DNA of 64,000 nucleotides from Actinomycetales bacterium UBA1383 (GTDB lineage Bacteria > Actinomycetota > Actinomycetes > Actinomycetales > Actinomycetaceae). Both the position numbers and the translations under genes were made by a program. How positions within the stretch are numbered: position 1 is the first letter of the stretch; the number at the start of each line of letters is the position of its first letter. Below, in pieces: positions 16,183 to 24,210 of the stretch. The notes beneath the pieces were generated by a model, which had not been told where the DNA came from, did not search any database, and saw only the letters and a list, made by a program, of their open reading frames with translations. Location of the stretch: the NCBI GenBank assembly GCA_002305415.1, contig DBQX01000083.1, positions 1-64,000 of the forward strand. The letters run 5' to 3'.

Positions 16183-16668
16183 GTGATCATCCTGATCTGG
16201 GCCCAGGCCCGTGGACGCGTGATCGCCGCGAGCGGGGTGATGCCCTGGTACGTGCCGGAGGACCTCGCGTACTTCAAGGAGAAGACAAGGGGCAAGACGC
16301 TGCTGATGGGGCGCACCACGTGGGACGCCCTCGAACCCGACTTCCAGCCGCTCCCCGGACGTCGCAACCTGGTCCTCAGCCGGGACCCCGACTTCCGGCC
16401 CGAGGGCGCGGAGGTCGTCCGGAGCCTCCGGGAGGGGCTGCGTGCCGACGACGAGGTCTGGGTCATCGGCGGCGGGGACGTCTACGCCCAGGCCCTCCCG
16501 TACGCCGACGAGGTCCTGGTCACGCAGATCGACGTCGACGCGCCGGGAGACGTCCACGCGCCGGAACTCCCGGAGGACGAGATCGAGTGGGGTCCGTGGC
16601 AGGTCTCCCGGGCCGGGGCACGCTATGCCTTCGGAGTGTGGCGCCAGGCCAAACCACGGGAACCCTGA
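16183..16668 (+). CDS. dfrA: Dihydrofolate reductase
   Basis: Reduces dihydrofolate to tetrahydrofolate with NADPH. The 161-residue protein has the Met20-loop region SGVMPW, the proton-donor Asp27 in VPEDLAYFK, the NADPH-binding MGRTTWDAL and LVLSRD stretches, and the GGGDVYAQAL phosphate-binding motif. The start is GTG, 12 nt after thyA, with GGAGG between the genes. The last gene of its operon, it is followed by a hairpin shared with the tRNA on the other strand. Confidence 0.95.
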   Translation: MIILIWAQARGRVIAASGVMPWYVPEDLAYFKEKTRGKTLLMGRTTWDALEPDFQPLPGRRNLVLSRDPDFRPEGAEVVRSLREGLRADDEVWVIGGGDVYAQALPYADEVLVTQIDVDAPGDVHAPELPEDEIEWGPWQVSRAGARYAFGVWRQAKPREP

Positions 16669-16677
16669 CGCGAAGAA

Positions 16678-16700
16678 GTCCCGGTCGACTGGACCGGGAC
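16678..16700. terminator. Bidirectional hairpin between dfrA and tRNA-fMet
   Basis: A perfect 8-bp stem (GTCCCGGT / ACCGGGAC) with a 7-nt loop, 9 nt after the dfrA stop and 7 nt from the tRNA 3' end. It can serve both converging transcripts. Confidence 0.65.
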
Positions 16701-16707
16701 TCCTCGA

Positions 16708-16784
16708 TGGTAGCGGGGGAAGGATTCGAACCTTCGACCTCCGGGTTATGAGCCCGGCGAGCTACCGAGCTGCTCCACCCCGCG
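16708..16784 (-). tRNA. Initiator tRNA-Met (anticodon CAT)
   Basis: A 77-nt cloverleaf read on the minus strand from CGCGGGG to an encoded CCA. The anticodon CAT is at 16748-16750. Two initiator hallmarks are visible: the first base C faces A at position 72 and so does not pair, and three consecutive G-C pairs (GGG / CCC) flank the anticodon loop. The T loop reads GGTTCGAATCC. It is a single gene between dfrA and the UPF0182 gene. Confidence 0.95.
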
Positions 16785-16832
16785 TCGGCCTCACCACCTT
16801 ACGTCGCACCCAGCCGCCAACGCAAACGGGAG

Positions 16833-16869
16833 GGCGCGTGCGGTGCCTCACACGTCAGGCGCACGCGCC
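16833..16869 (-). terminator. Hairpin terminator after the UPF0182 gene
   Basis: A 10-bp perfect stem (GGCGCGTGCG / CGCACGCGCC) with a 17-nt loop, ending 3 bp from the UPF0182 stop. On the minus strand it is followed by CTCCCGTTT. Confidence 0.6.
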
Positions 16870-16871
16870 TC

Positions 16872-19800
16872 TCACGGCGTTGGTTCGGCCGTGGGCGCGA
16901 TGCCCTCCTCCGGGGTCTCCGGGATCGCCGGGGCGTCCACAGGAGACTCGCCGGAGATACGCGCCTCCGCGTCGATCGCGTCCTGGAGCGCTGCGTCGAG
17001 CCGGGCCTGCGCCGCCCCGTACGCGGTCCAGTTGCCCTCCGCGAGCGCCGCGTCGGCGTCGCGCATCGCCTGGGCCGCGGCCCGCAACGCAGCGCGGAGG
17101 TCCTCCTCGGCCGTTGTCTCGACCGGTTCGCCACCGCCGTCGCCGGGCTCGACGGTGCCACCGTCCGCCGTGGCGGCCCCCGAATCCCCTTCGAACACCT
17201 GATCGAGAGCTTCGGAGAGTGTCGGCGCGAAGCCGATCTCGTCGCCGAACGACACGAGGACACGGTGCAGGAGCGGCACCTGGGTACCCCGTGCCGACTG
17301 GGTGTAGACGGGCTGGACGTACAGGAGCCCTCCGCCGACCGGCAGGGTCAGGAGGTTGCCGCGCAGCACCTGCGAGGCGTTCTGCTCGAGCAGGTTGAGC
17401 TGCTGGGAGACCGTCGGGTTGGCGTTGAAGAGGTTCTGCACCTGGCCGGGGCCGGGTACCGTCAGGTCGCGCGGCAACTCGAGAAGCCGTATGGTCCCGT
17501 AGCTCTCCGCGATCACGCCGGCCTCGTTCCCGGGATCGGCGTCCACGGCGAGGAAGCCGGTGAGGATCTGCCTGCCGGACTGGCCGCCGGGGATGAAGCT
17601 CGAGGTGAGGGAGAACGTCGCCCGCTCGGCCCTGGGCATCTTCAGCGTCATGTAGTAGGGCGGCTGCGGCACGGCCTCTCCGGCAGTGGGGTCGCTCGGG
17701 TTGGCCCAGAAGTCGTTGCCGGAGTAGAAGGACGCCGCGTCATCCACGTGGTACCTGGTCAGGAGCTCGCGCTGCACCTTGAAGAGGTCCTCCGGGTAGC
17801 GCAGGTGCGTCATCAGGTCGCCCGAGATCGCGGACGTCGGGGTGACGATGTTCGGGAAGACGCCCTTCCACGCGCGGAGCACCGGGTCCTCGGAGTCCCA
17901 TTCGTAGAGGGTGACCGATCCGTCGTAGGCGTTGACGGTGGCCTTGACCGAGTTGCGGATGTAGTTGACTTCGTTGACGGGGGTCAGCATCTGTGCCTGG
18001 GCTCCGAGCGATGTCAGCGTCGCGTCCTCGAGCGCCTCCCGGGCCGAGTAGGGGTAGTCGTTCGAGGTCGTGTACCCGTCGACGATCCACAGCAGGTCCT
18101 TGGGCGTGTCCGGGTCGTCATCCGAGTCGACGACGGCGGGATACGTCCGGCCGTCCAGCGTCAGGAATGGCGCGACCTCGGCGACCCGCTGCCGCGGGTC
18201 CCTGTCATACAGGATCTGCGACTCGCTGGTGACTCGATCGGAGAACAGGATGTTGAACGACTGGAACTTGATGGCGTACAGCACCTTGTTGAAGAAGCTG
18301 CCCACGGAGGGTCCGCCGTCGCCCTGGAAGGTGTAGGAGACGTACTGGTTCTCCGCGTTGTCGTCCGGATAGTCGAACTCCCACGGCTCCGTGCCCTCGG
18401 GCGCACCGACGATGGAGTAGCTCGGGGAGTCCTCGCCGAAGTAGACCCGCTGCTCGTACTCGCCAAGGGCGCCTGTCGATGGCACGCCGCGCTCGAAGAA
18501 CTGCGGCTGGCCATCCGCGGCGGTGCGGTTGCCGTAGGCGGCGGCGACGCCGTAGCCGTGGGTGTAGACGGTGTGGTCGTTCACCCAGGTGCGTTGTGCC
18601 GTGCCGAGTCCGTCCTGGTTGAGTTCCCGCACCGCGATCACCGTGTCGTGGCTCTCCCCGTCGAAGGTGTACCGGTCGACGGCGAGGGTGTCCGGGAAGT
18701 CGTAGTACTGCCTGTTCTGCTGGTACTGCCGGAACGTCTGGTCCACGATGGTGGGATCCAGGAGCCGGATGGACGCGGTCGACTCACTGTCCTCACGAAG
18801 CTGTCCGGCCTCCGTGTCGGTGCGGGCCGAGTACCGTGACTTCTCGATCTGCTGCAGTCCATATGCCGCCAGCGTCGCGTCGATGTTGCGCTGGATGAAG
18901 GGACTCTCGGTCTCCACGGCGTTCGGGTCGACCTGGAAGCGCTGCACGATGGCCGGATAGGCACCGCCCACCACGATCGAGGACACCACCATCAGCGCCA
19001 GGCCCACGACGGGCAGCCGCCAGTTCCCCCGGACGGCGGCCACGATGAACAGGATCGCCACGACGAGGGCGATGCCCGCCAGGATCGCCTTGCCCGGCAT
19101 CGAGGCGTTCACCGCCGCGTAACCCGCGCCGTCGAACTTGTCACCCTCGAGCAGGAGCAGTGAGTACCTGTCCAGCCACAGCGAGACCGCCCCGAGCACG
19201 GCGAGGACCGCCGCGAGGATCGCGATCTGCAGCCGTGCGGGACGCGCGACGGAGAACCGCGGGGTGACCACGATGGCCCCGTAGAGGTAGTGCACCGCTG
19301 CCGCGGCGATCAGGGAGGTCGTCAGCGTCCACATCAGGGCGGACAGGACGAGGCGCAGGAAGGGGAGAGTGAAGACGAAGAAGGAGACATCCAGCGAGAA
19401 CTGGGGATCCGTCTCCCCGAACGGGACCCGGTTGAACCACAGCAGCACGGCGCGCCACTGCGCGCTGATCGACGCGCCCATGAAGAGGCCCGTGGTACCG
19501 ACGATGGCGAAGAAGATGATCCGGCGCAGCGGTGCGAGCTGCTGGCGGTACTGCTCCAGGTTCCTGTCGGCGGCACCCACCGGCACGTAGGCGCGCCGGG
19601 CACGGTAGGCGAACAGGGTGTTCAGGCCGACGATCCCGCCCATCAGGACGAACCCGAGGAGGAAGAGGACGGCACGGGCCAGCCACTCGGTCCAGAACAC
19701 GCGGAGGAACCCGAGTTGGCCGAACCACAGCACGTCGGTCCAGACCTCCGCCAGCGCGATGACGATTCCGGCGAGGATGAGCAGCACGACCACGGTGGGG

Positions 19801-19892
19801 CCGAACGCGCCGCCCCGTCCCGGCGTTCTCGCCGTACCGGCGGGACGCGCGGGCCGCGGTCTCTCGGACGATGGGAAATCGGCAAAGGCCAT
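16872..19892 (-). CDS. UPF0182 family integral membrane protein
   Basis: A 1006-residue protein with about seven membrane helices in the first 340 residues (for example VVVLLILAGIVIALAEVW and VLFLLGFVLMGGIVGLNTLFAY), a large extracytoplasmic domain typical of UPF0182/COG1615, and an acidic Pro/Glu-rich tail. The mycobacterial relative is Rv3193c; its function is unknown. The ATG at 19892 is preferred over an upstream GTG because GGAGG lies 7 nt before it on the minus strand. The neighbours match the mycobacterial order, with the PDZ/Lon gene next on this strand. Confidence 0.92.
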   Translation of the reverse strand: MAFADFPSSERPRPARPAGTARTPGRGGAFGPTVVVLLILAGIVIALAEVWTDVLWFGQLGFLRVFWTEWLARAVLFLLGFVLMGGIVGLNTLFAYRARRAYVPVGAADRNLEQYRQQLAPLRRIIFFAIVGTTGLFMGASISAQWRAVLLWFNRVPFGETDPQFSLDVSFFVFTLPFLRLVLSALMWTLTTSLIAAAAVHYLYGAIVVTPRFSVARPARLQIAILAAVLAVLGAVSLWLDRYSLLLLEGDKFDGAGYAAVNASMPGKAILAGIALVVAILFIVAAVRGNWRLPVVGLALMVVSSIVVGGAYPAIVQRFQVDPNAVETESPFIQRNIDATLAAYGLQQIEKSRYSARTDTEAGQLREDSESTASIRLLDPTIVDQTFRQYQQNRQYYDFPDTLAVDRYTFDGESHDTVIAVRELNQDGLGTAQRTWVNDHTVYTHGYGVAAAYGNRTAADGQPQFFERGVPSTGALGEYEQRVYFGEDSPSYSIVGAPEGTEPWEFDYPDDNAENQYVSYTFQGDGGPSVGSFFNKVLYAIKFQSFNILFSDRVTSESQILYDRDPRQRVAEVAPFLTLDGRTYPAVVDSDDDPDTPKDLLWIVDGYTTSNDYPYSAREALEDATLTSLGAQAQMLTPVNEVNYIRNSVKATVNAYDGSVTLYEWDSEDPVLRAWKGVFPNIVTPTSAISGDLMTHLRYPEDLFKVQRELLTRYHVDDAASFYSGNDFWANPSDPTAGEAVPQPPYYMTLKMPRAERATFSLTSSFIPGGQSGRQILTGFLAVDADPGNEAGVIAESYGTIRLLELPRDLTVPGPGQVQNLFNANPTVSQQLNLLEQNASQVLRGNLLTLPVGGGLLYVQPVYTQSARGTQVPLLHRVLVSFGDEIGFAPTLSEALDQVFEGDSGAATADGGTVEPGDGGGEPVETTAEEDLRAALRAAAQAMRDADAALAEGNWTAYGAAQARLDAALQDAIDAEARISGESPVDAPAIPETPEEGIAPTAEPTP

Positions 19893-19956
19893 GGGTGTCC
19901 TCCGGATCACAGTGGGCACCCCTAGCCTTACACACTTCCACTACGATGTGGATTTC
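19893..19956. promoter_or_regulatory. Divergent promoter gap, UPF0182 and hypothetical gene
   Basis: A 64-bp intergenic gap. On the plus strand TACGAT (19942-19947) lies 9 nt before the GTG at 19957. On the minus strand the UPF0182 gene has a Shine-Dalgarno GGAGG and therefore a short leader. Confidence 0.35.
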
Positions 19957-20415
19957 GTGACCAGCCCCCGGAGCGCACGGGAGGAGGCCCTCGCCACCGC
20001 CGTGCTCCACCTCGAGCGTCTCGCCGCCCGTGGCGGCTGGGACGGTCCGGTGCGGGTGTTCGCGCTCGTCGCCGGGGACGGACCGGGGCTCGGGCCCGAG
20101 GCGTCCCCTCCCGCCGGGCCGGGCGACGCGGGCCTCACCGCGATCGAGCAGACCGGCCTTCCGCCGGCCACCTCGCTCGCCTCCCTCCTGAAGCAGTTGT
20201 GGTGGCCGCCGACGGTCGACGGAGCAGCCGTCGTCGTGGAGCAGGTGCTCGAGGGCCGGGGCGGCGACGTCAGGCTGGTCGGCGGAGCGCTCCGGACGGG
20301 TGAGACGTGGTGCGCGGTGCGGATGCGCCAGCACGACGCGGACGACCTCGTGCTGTCGGCGGCCGACCTGGTTCCGGACCTCCTGGGGATGATCCAGGGG
20401 ACCCTCGTGGACTAG
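19957..20415 (+). CDS. Conserved hypothetical protein (152 aa)
   Basis: A soluble, acidic protein with no recognised motif. It starts TSPRSAREEALATAVLHLERL and ends in LVLSAADLVPDLLGMIQGTLVD. Similar short proteins sit between the UPF0182 and PDZ/Lon genes in other actinobacteria as I recall, but I cannot name a family with confidence. No ribosome-binding site precedes the GTG; a TACGAT box 9 nt upstream suggests a leaderless message. Its stop overlaps the stop of the converging PDZ/Lon gene by 4 bp. A GTG at 19948 is the alternative start. Confidence 0.65.
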   Translation: MTSPRSAREEALATAVLHLERLAARGGWDGPVRVFALVAGDGPGLGPEASPPAGPGDAGLTAIEQTGLPPATSLASLLKQLWWPPTVDGAAVVVEQVLEGRGGDVRLVGGALRTGETWCAVRMRQHDADDLVLSAADLVPDLLGMIQGTLVD

Positions 20416-21509
20416 GGCGTCGGGCAGCGCGGCAGGTCCACGTCGCCGGCCGCGATCGCCTCCACGGCGTCAACCGCCTGGGTCAGGTCCTCCACCGCCA
20501 CCACCGAGAGCCCCGCCGGCTCGTACCCCACGACCTCCGCACAGTTCTGGACGGGTGCGAGGAACCATGTGGCGCCATCGCGGGCCGCGCCGTGCATCTT
20601 CTGCCGTATCCCCCCGATGCCCCCGACGTAGCCGTCGACGCTCATGGTGCCCGTTCCGGCGATCGCCTCCCCGCCGGTGAGGGTGCCGGGGGTCATCACC
20701 TCGATGACGCCGAGAGCGAACATGAGACCGGCGGAGGGGCCGCCGATATTGGTGATGTCGAAGCTCACGTCCACTGGCAGGGTGACGTCCGCCGAGACGT
20801 ACACGCCGAGGACGGAACCCGGCCGCGTGTCGCCGTCCGGCCTCGGCGAGGTCTCGAACCGAGCGCTGCCGGCCGCACCGCCCCGGTCGTACTCCACCTC
20901 GAGCGTGGTCCCCGGCGGGACGCCGCGCATGAAGTCCGTGAGGTCGCGGAAGTCCACCAGGTCCACGCGGGCCCCGGTGTCGAGGCGCACGACGGCGGTG
21001 AGGACGTCGTCGACGTCCAGCGCCCCCGCCGCGTTGGAGTCCGGGATGGTCTCGGCCACACGGAGGGCCATCGGCACCACATAGCCGAGTTCCTGGAGCG
21101 CGGCGGCGGCGGCGTTGGACTGGGACGCCGCCATCTGTGCCTGCTGGAAGTCCGACAGCTCCTCGGCGTCGGCCTCGCCGAACGCGTCCTCGCGCGGCAT
21201 CACGCTGGTGTCGCCCCGGATCCATCCCTCGAGCGCCTCGAAGGCGCCGACGGGGTTGTCCGGGCCCCCGGAGACCGACACCGTCGTCAGCCGGAGCTCG
21301 CCCGAGCTGGCGGGGTACACGGGCGCGCCGTCCACCTCGATGAGGGGGGTGCCGTCACGCTCCGACAGGGTGTCGACCGTCGGACCCGGGCGCTGGACCG
21401 CGTAGGGCACCGGCAGCAGCATCATGGCCGCCAGGAGCACCGCGAGTGTCACCCCGGCGACGGCGAGGATCCGGTCCTGGCGGTCCAGGTTCTCGAAGGG
21501 CAGCGTCAC
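20412..21509 (-). CDS. Membrane-anchored PDZ/Lon-type serine protease
   Basis: A 365-residue protein of the YlbL/Rv3194c type. One N-terminal membrane helix (about residues 14-36) is followed by an extracytoplasmic region with a PDZ-like part and a C-terminal Lon (S16) domain. The Ser-Lys dyad is visible: Ser259 in IGGPSAGLMFALG and Lys304 in GGIRQKMHGA. It probably cleaves exported or membrane proteins; the substrate is unknown. The GTG at 21509 is chosen because CACAAT lies 6 nt upstream, although a GTG two codons earlier is in frame. It converges on the gene before it and diverges from the DUF2342 gene. Confidence 0.9.
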   Translation of the reverse strand: MTLPFENLDRQDRILAVAGVTLAVLLAAMMLLPVPYAVQRPGPTVDTLSERDGTPLIEVDGAPVYPASSGELRLTTVSVSGGPDNPVGAFEALEGWIRGDTSVMPREDAFGEADAEELSDFQQAQMAASQSNAAAAALQELGYVVPMALRVAETIPDSNAAGALDVDDVLTAVVRLDTGARVDLVDFRDLTDFMRGVPPGTTLEVEYDRGGAAGSARFETSPRPDGDTRPGSVLGVYVSADVTLPVDVSFDITNIGGPSAGLMFALGVIEVMTPGTLTGGEAIAGTGTMSVDGYVGGIGGIRQKMHGAARDGATWFLAPVQNCAEVVGYEPAGLSVVAVEDLTQAVDAVEAIAAGDVDLPRCPTP

Positions 21510-21515
21510 CCCCAC

Positions 21516-21521
21516 ATTGTG
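21516..21521 (-). promoter_or_regulatory. Possible -10 box for the PDZ/Lon gene
   Basis: CACAAT on the minus strand, 6 nt before the GTG at 21509. Confidence 0.4.
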
Positions 21522-21625
21522 CCCCAGACCGCGCCGGCGACACCCGGGTGCGCCCCATCACACGCCTCGTGGGAACGCCCGGGTGCCGCTGTTCGTTACG
21601 GTTGTGTCGGACGGAAGGAATGCCC

Positions 21626-22975
21626 ATGTCGAACGAGTTCGAGTCGTGGGAGGACGTGCTGCGATCGCTCCTGGGCGAGGATGCCGCGCAGCAGGCGATC
21701 GAGTCGATGCGTGCCGCGGGGATCGACCCGTCCGCGCTGGGAGAGGCAGCCGGCCTGCCGAAGGACCGCAACCAGCTGATGATGATGATCAACCAGGTCC
21801 AGGCCATGCTCGCCACCTCGGGCGACGGCCCGGTCAACTGGACGCTGGCCCGGGACTTCGCCCGGCAGCAGGTCCACCTCGGCGGCGACCCGTCGGTGAC
21901 CGCCGCGGAGGAGGCCCGCGTGCGGCAGTACCTCCAGGTGGCTGACCTCTGGCTGGATCCGGTGACCCCCCTGCCCCCTTCCGGGGGCGCCCGCTCGGGC
22001 CTCTCCCGGGCCGCATGGGTCGAGCGGACCCTCCCGACGTTCCAGCGCCTCGCGGAGCCGGTCGCGGGGTCCGTGGTGCAGGCGATCGCCTCAACCCTCC
22101 AGTCCGGCTCGGGTCGGGTCGAGGGCCTCGGGCTCGAGGGACCGCAGGCCACCGACCTGCTGCGACGCCTCGGGGGCGCCGCGTTCGGCATGCAGCTGGG
22201 CAGCGCCGTCGCCACGCTCGCCCGGGAGGCGTTCGGGTTCAGCGACATCGGTCTGCCCCTCACCGCCGACGGCGCCGTGGCCCTCGTGCCACGGAACGTC
22301 GAGGCATTCGGCGAGGGCGTCGAGGTCCCGATGCCCGAGCTGATGCAGTTCCTCGCCGTCCGCGAGGTCGCACACGCGCGCCTCTACGCGGGGGCCCCGT
22401 GGCTCCGCGCGCACGTCCTCGGGTTCGTGGAGGCCTACGCCAGGGAGATCCGGATCGACACCGCCGCGATGGAGGAGGCCTTCCGCCAGATCGATCCGGC
22501 TGATCCGGAGCAGTTGCGGGAGGCCATGGGGTCAGGGGTGTTCGCGCTCGATGTCAGCGACGCCCAACGCCACGCACTCGCGCGCCTCGAGACGGCGCTC
22601 GCCGTCATCGAGGGCTGGGTGGAGGAGGTGACCACCGAGGCCACGCAGGGCCAGCTCGACCACGTGATCGCGCTGACGGAGCTCATGCGACGCCGTCGGG
22701 CGGCTGGTGGTCCCGCGGAGGACACGTTCAAGCACCTCGTGGGACTCGAGCTTCGTCCACGCCGCTTGCGCGACGCCTCCACCCTGTGGAGGACCCTCAC
22801 GACGGCACGGGGGGCGGAGGAGCGCGACCGGCTGTGGTCCCACCCCGACCTGATGCCCTCGACGGCGGAACTCGACGACCCCACCGTCTTCGCGGACGCG
22901 CGGGCCGCGTCCGCCGACTTCGACGACGCCCTCGAGGCCCTGCTCCGGGAGGAGGGCACCGAGGGGCCGTCCTGA
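21626..22975 (+). CDS. DUF2342 zinc-dependent metalloprotease-like protein
   Basis: A 449-residue protein of the actinobacterial DUF2342/zincin family (Rv3195 type). The family metal motif appears as REVAHARLYAG at about residues 246-256, with E and H in ExxH order, then a downstream acidic helix (VEAYAREIRID). The region before it (FGMQLGSAVATLAREAFGFSDIGLPL) is also typical. Catalysis has not been shown for the family, so the protease label is by fold. The ATG at 21626 has AAGGA 6 nt upstream. It is co-directional with the cysteine-rich gene at 23031. Confidence 0.88.
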   Translation: MSNEFESWEDVLRSLLGEDAAQQAIESMRAAGIDPSALGEAAGLPKDRNQLMMMINQVQAMLATSGDGPVNWTLARDFARQQVHLGGDPSVTAAEEARVRQYLQVADLWLDPVTPLPPSGGARSGLSRAAWVERTLPTFQRLAEPVAGSVVQAIASTLQSGSGRVEGLGLEGPQATDLLRRLGGAAFGMQLGSAVATLAREAFGFSDIGLPLTADGAVALVPRNVEAFGEGVEVPMPELMQFLAVREVAHARLYAGAPWLRAHVLGFVEAYAREIRIDTAAMEEAFRQIDPADPEQLREAMGSGVFALDVSDAQRHALARLETALAVIEGWVEEVTTEATQGQLDHVIALTELMRRRRAAGGPAEDTFKHLVGLELRPRRLRDASTLWRTLTTARGAEERDRLWSHPDLMPSTAELDDPTVFADARAASADFDDALEALLREEGTEGPS

Positions 22976-23018
22976 CGCCGTTGTCCACAGCCTCGCAGGG
23001 GCACGGGGACGGCCATGC

Positions 23019-23024
23019 GAGGCT
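23019..23024 (+). promoter_or_regulatory. Possible -10 box for the gene at 23031
   Basis: GAGGCT followed by 6 nt and then the GTG at 23031. It is a weak hexamer but has the window's recurrent spacing. Confidence 0.3.
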
Positions 23025-23030
23025 GGTCCG

Positions 23031-23825
23031 GTGCAGGTGCGGGATCAGGTGCTGTGGCGGCGGACAGGCGAGTTGCAGATCGGGACGTGCGCCTCGCGCG
23101 CCGTGACGCTGCGTGGCCTGAGTCCCGCGGAGGCCGCGCTGCTGCTCGATCTCCAGGTCCCTCGAAGCAGGGAGTGGCTGGAGGACGCGCTCGCCCGGAA
23201 CGGCATCGCGGCGGACCGGTGGGAGTCACTGTGGCGGGCTGCCAGCACCCCGCCCCCGCGGAGGGCCGACCATCCCGACCGACAGGTGATCGCCCTCCTG
23301 GATGACCACGAACTCACCGTCCGGGCCGGCGCGGACCTCGCCCGTCGCGGGGCACGGCTGGTCCGCGACGGGCAGGGGCCCGGCGCACTGCCGGCACTCG
23401 CCCTCCTGACCGACGCGTACGTCAGTGACCCGCTGCGGACCGCCGTACTGCTGCGCCACGACATCCCCCACCTTCCGATCGTGGTGGATGACGACGGCGT
23501 CACGCTGGGCCCGGTGGTGCGGCCCGGGGTCACCGGGTGCTGCCGCTGCCTCGAACTGGCGCGCACGGACGCGGACGAATGCTGGCCGGCACTCGCGACA
23601 CAACTCCGGGTGCTCCCGACCCCGCCGGTGGACGTCGAGGTCGCCCGGGTCGCGATCCCGATCGCCTCCCGGGTGGCGCACGCCCACCTCGCGGGCCACG
23701 TCCACGGGGGTGGTTTCCGGATCACGGCGCACACCCTCCTGCCCGTCGACCCGATTCCGGTCCACCCCGCGTGCGCCTGCGCCGGACTCACGCCGCCTTC
23801 CGGGGACGCCCACGTCCCCGCTTGA
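23031..23825 (+). CDS. Cysteine-rich protein related to ThiF/cyclodehydratase-like proteins
   Basis: A 264-residue protein in the position of mycobacterial Rv3196. It has an N-terminal winged-helix-like region, a central stretch HDIPHLPIVVDDDGVTLGPVVRPG, then two cysteine clusters, GCCRCLELARTDADEC and HPACACAG, that could bind one zinc. The VRPGVTGCCRCLELAR motif is shared with the N-terminal parts of ThiF-type and TOMM cyclodehydratase proteins, but no ATP-binding or adenylation domain is present. I infer a structural, zinc-binding homologue of unknown role. Its last 38 bp overlap the 3' end of whiB7 on the other strand. Confidence 0.6.
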   Translation: MQVRDQVLWRRTGELQIGTCASRAVTLRGLSPAEAALLLDLQVPRSREWLEDALARNGIAADRWESLWRAASTPPPRRADHPDRQVIALLDDHELTVRAGADLARRGARLVRDGQGPGALPALALLTDAYVSDPLRTAVLLRHDIPHLPIVVDDDGVTLGPVVRPGVTGCCRCLELARTDADECWPALATQLRVLPTPPVDVEVARVAIPIASRVAHAHLAGHVHGGGFRITAHTLLPVDPIPVHPACACAGLTPPSGDAHVPA

Positions 23826-24039
23826 CCGGGATGATGGCGCCGTCGAGGAAGATCTGGCCGCCCCAGACCCCCCACGGCTCGGCGCGCTCCAGGGCGCCGG
23901 AAAGGCAGGCGTCGCGGAACGCGCAGGTACCGCAGAGGGCCTGGGCGCGCGTGACGTCCTCAGGACGTTCAGCGAACCAGAGGTCGGGGTCCTCGCGCTG
24001 ACAGGGCGTCGAGGATGTACGGATCTCGGTGAGATGCAC
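23788..24039 (-). CDS. whiB7: WhiB7-type redox transcription factor with AT-hook
   Basis: An 83-residue regulator with four cluster cysteines (C13, C36, C39, C45), the sigma-binding turn EPWGVWGG, and a C-terminal AT-hook (RGRGRPRK), the combination diagnostic of WhiB7. In mycobacteria and streptomycetes WhiB7 activates intrinsic resistance to ribosome-targeting antibiotics and its own promoter. The GTG at 24039 is chosen because AGGAGA lies about 8 nt upstream and the longer frame overlaps a separate leader ORF. It lies beside uvrD2, as in mycobacteria. Its 3' end overlaps the converging gene by 38 bp. Confidence 0.93.
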   Translation of the reverse strand: MHLTEIRTSSTPCQREDPDLWFAERPEDVTRAQALCGTCAFRDACLSGALERAEPWGVWGGQIFLDGAIIPVKRGRGRPRKAA

Positions 24040-24061
24040 GACGGTCTCCTGGCCGGGTCTT

Positions 24062-24078
24062 CCCGGCTCGCCGCCGGG
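24062..24078 (-). promoter_or_regulatory. whiB7 leader hairpin (candidate attenuator)
   Basis: A perfect 6-bp stem CCCGGC / GCCGGG with a 5-nt loop. It begins 1 nt after the leader ORF stop and ends 11 nt before the AGGAGA ribosome-binding site of whiB7. It is followed by AAGACCC rather than a U-run, so it may act on transcription or on translation. The position between upstream ORF and regulator matches known whiB7 leaders. Confidence 0.5.
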
Positions 24079-24079
24079 A

Positions 24080-24175
24080 TCAGGGTTCGGGGGTCTGGAT
24101 TGCCCGCACGAACGGGCTCGCGGAGGGCAGGGTGGCGCCACGGGGCCGCCCACCGCCTGCTGCGATCGTGAACAT
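24080..24175 (-). CDS. whiB7 leader peptide (upstream ORF)
   Basis: A 31-codon ORF opening MFTIAAGGGRP and ending QTPEP. It is preceded by GGAGGAGG at good spacing and lies wholly in the predicted whiB7 5' UTR. Known whiB7 genes are controlled by an upstream ORF whose translation senses ribosome inhibition; this one fits by position, ribosome-binding site and the hairpin just after its stop. It is in frame with the longer whiB7 open frame but not fused to it. Confidence 0.6.
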   Translation of the reverse strand: MFTIAAGGGRPRGATLPSASPFVRAIQTPEP

Positions 24176-24210
24176 CCGTGCACCTCCTCCGGGAGCCGTG
24201 TGACCTCCGG

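Noticed and set aside
23031..23825. RiPP/TOMM biosynthesis cluster
   Set aside because: No YcaO, precursor peptide or transporter is adjacent; synteny with Rv3195-Rv3199c explains the gene better.
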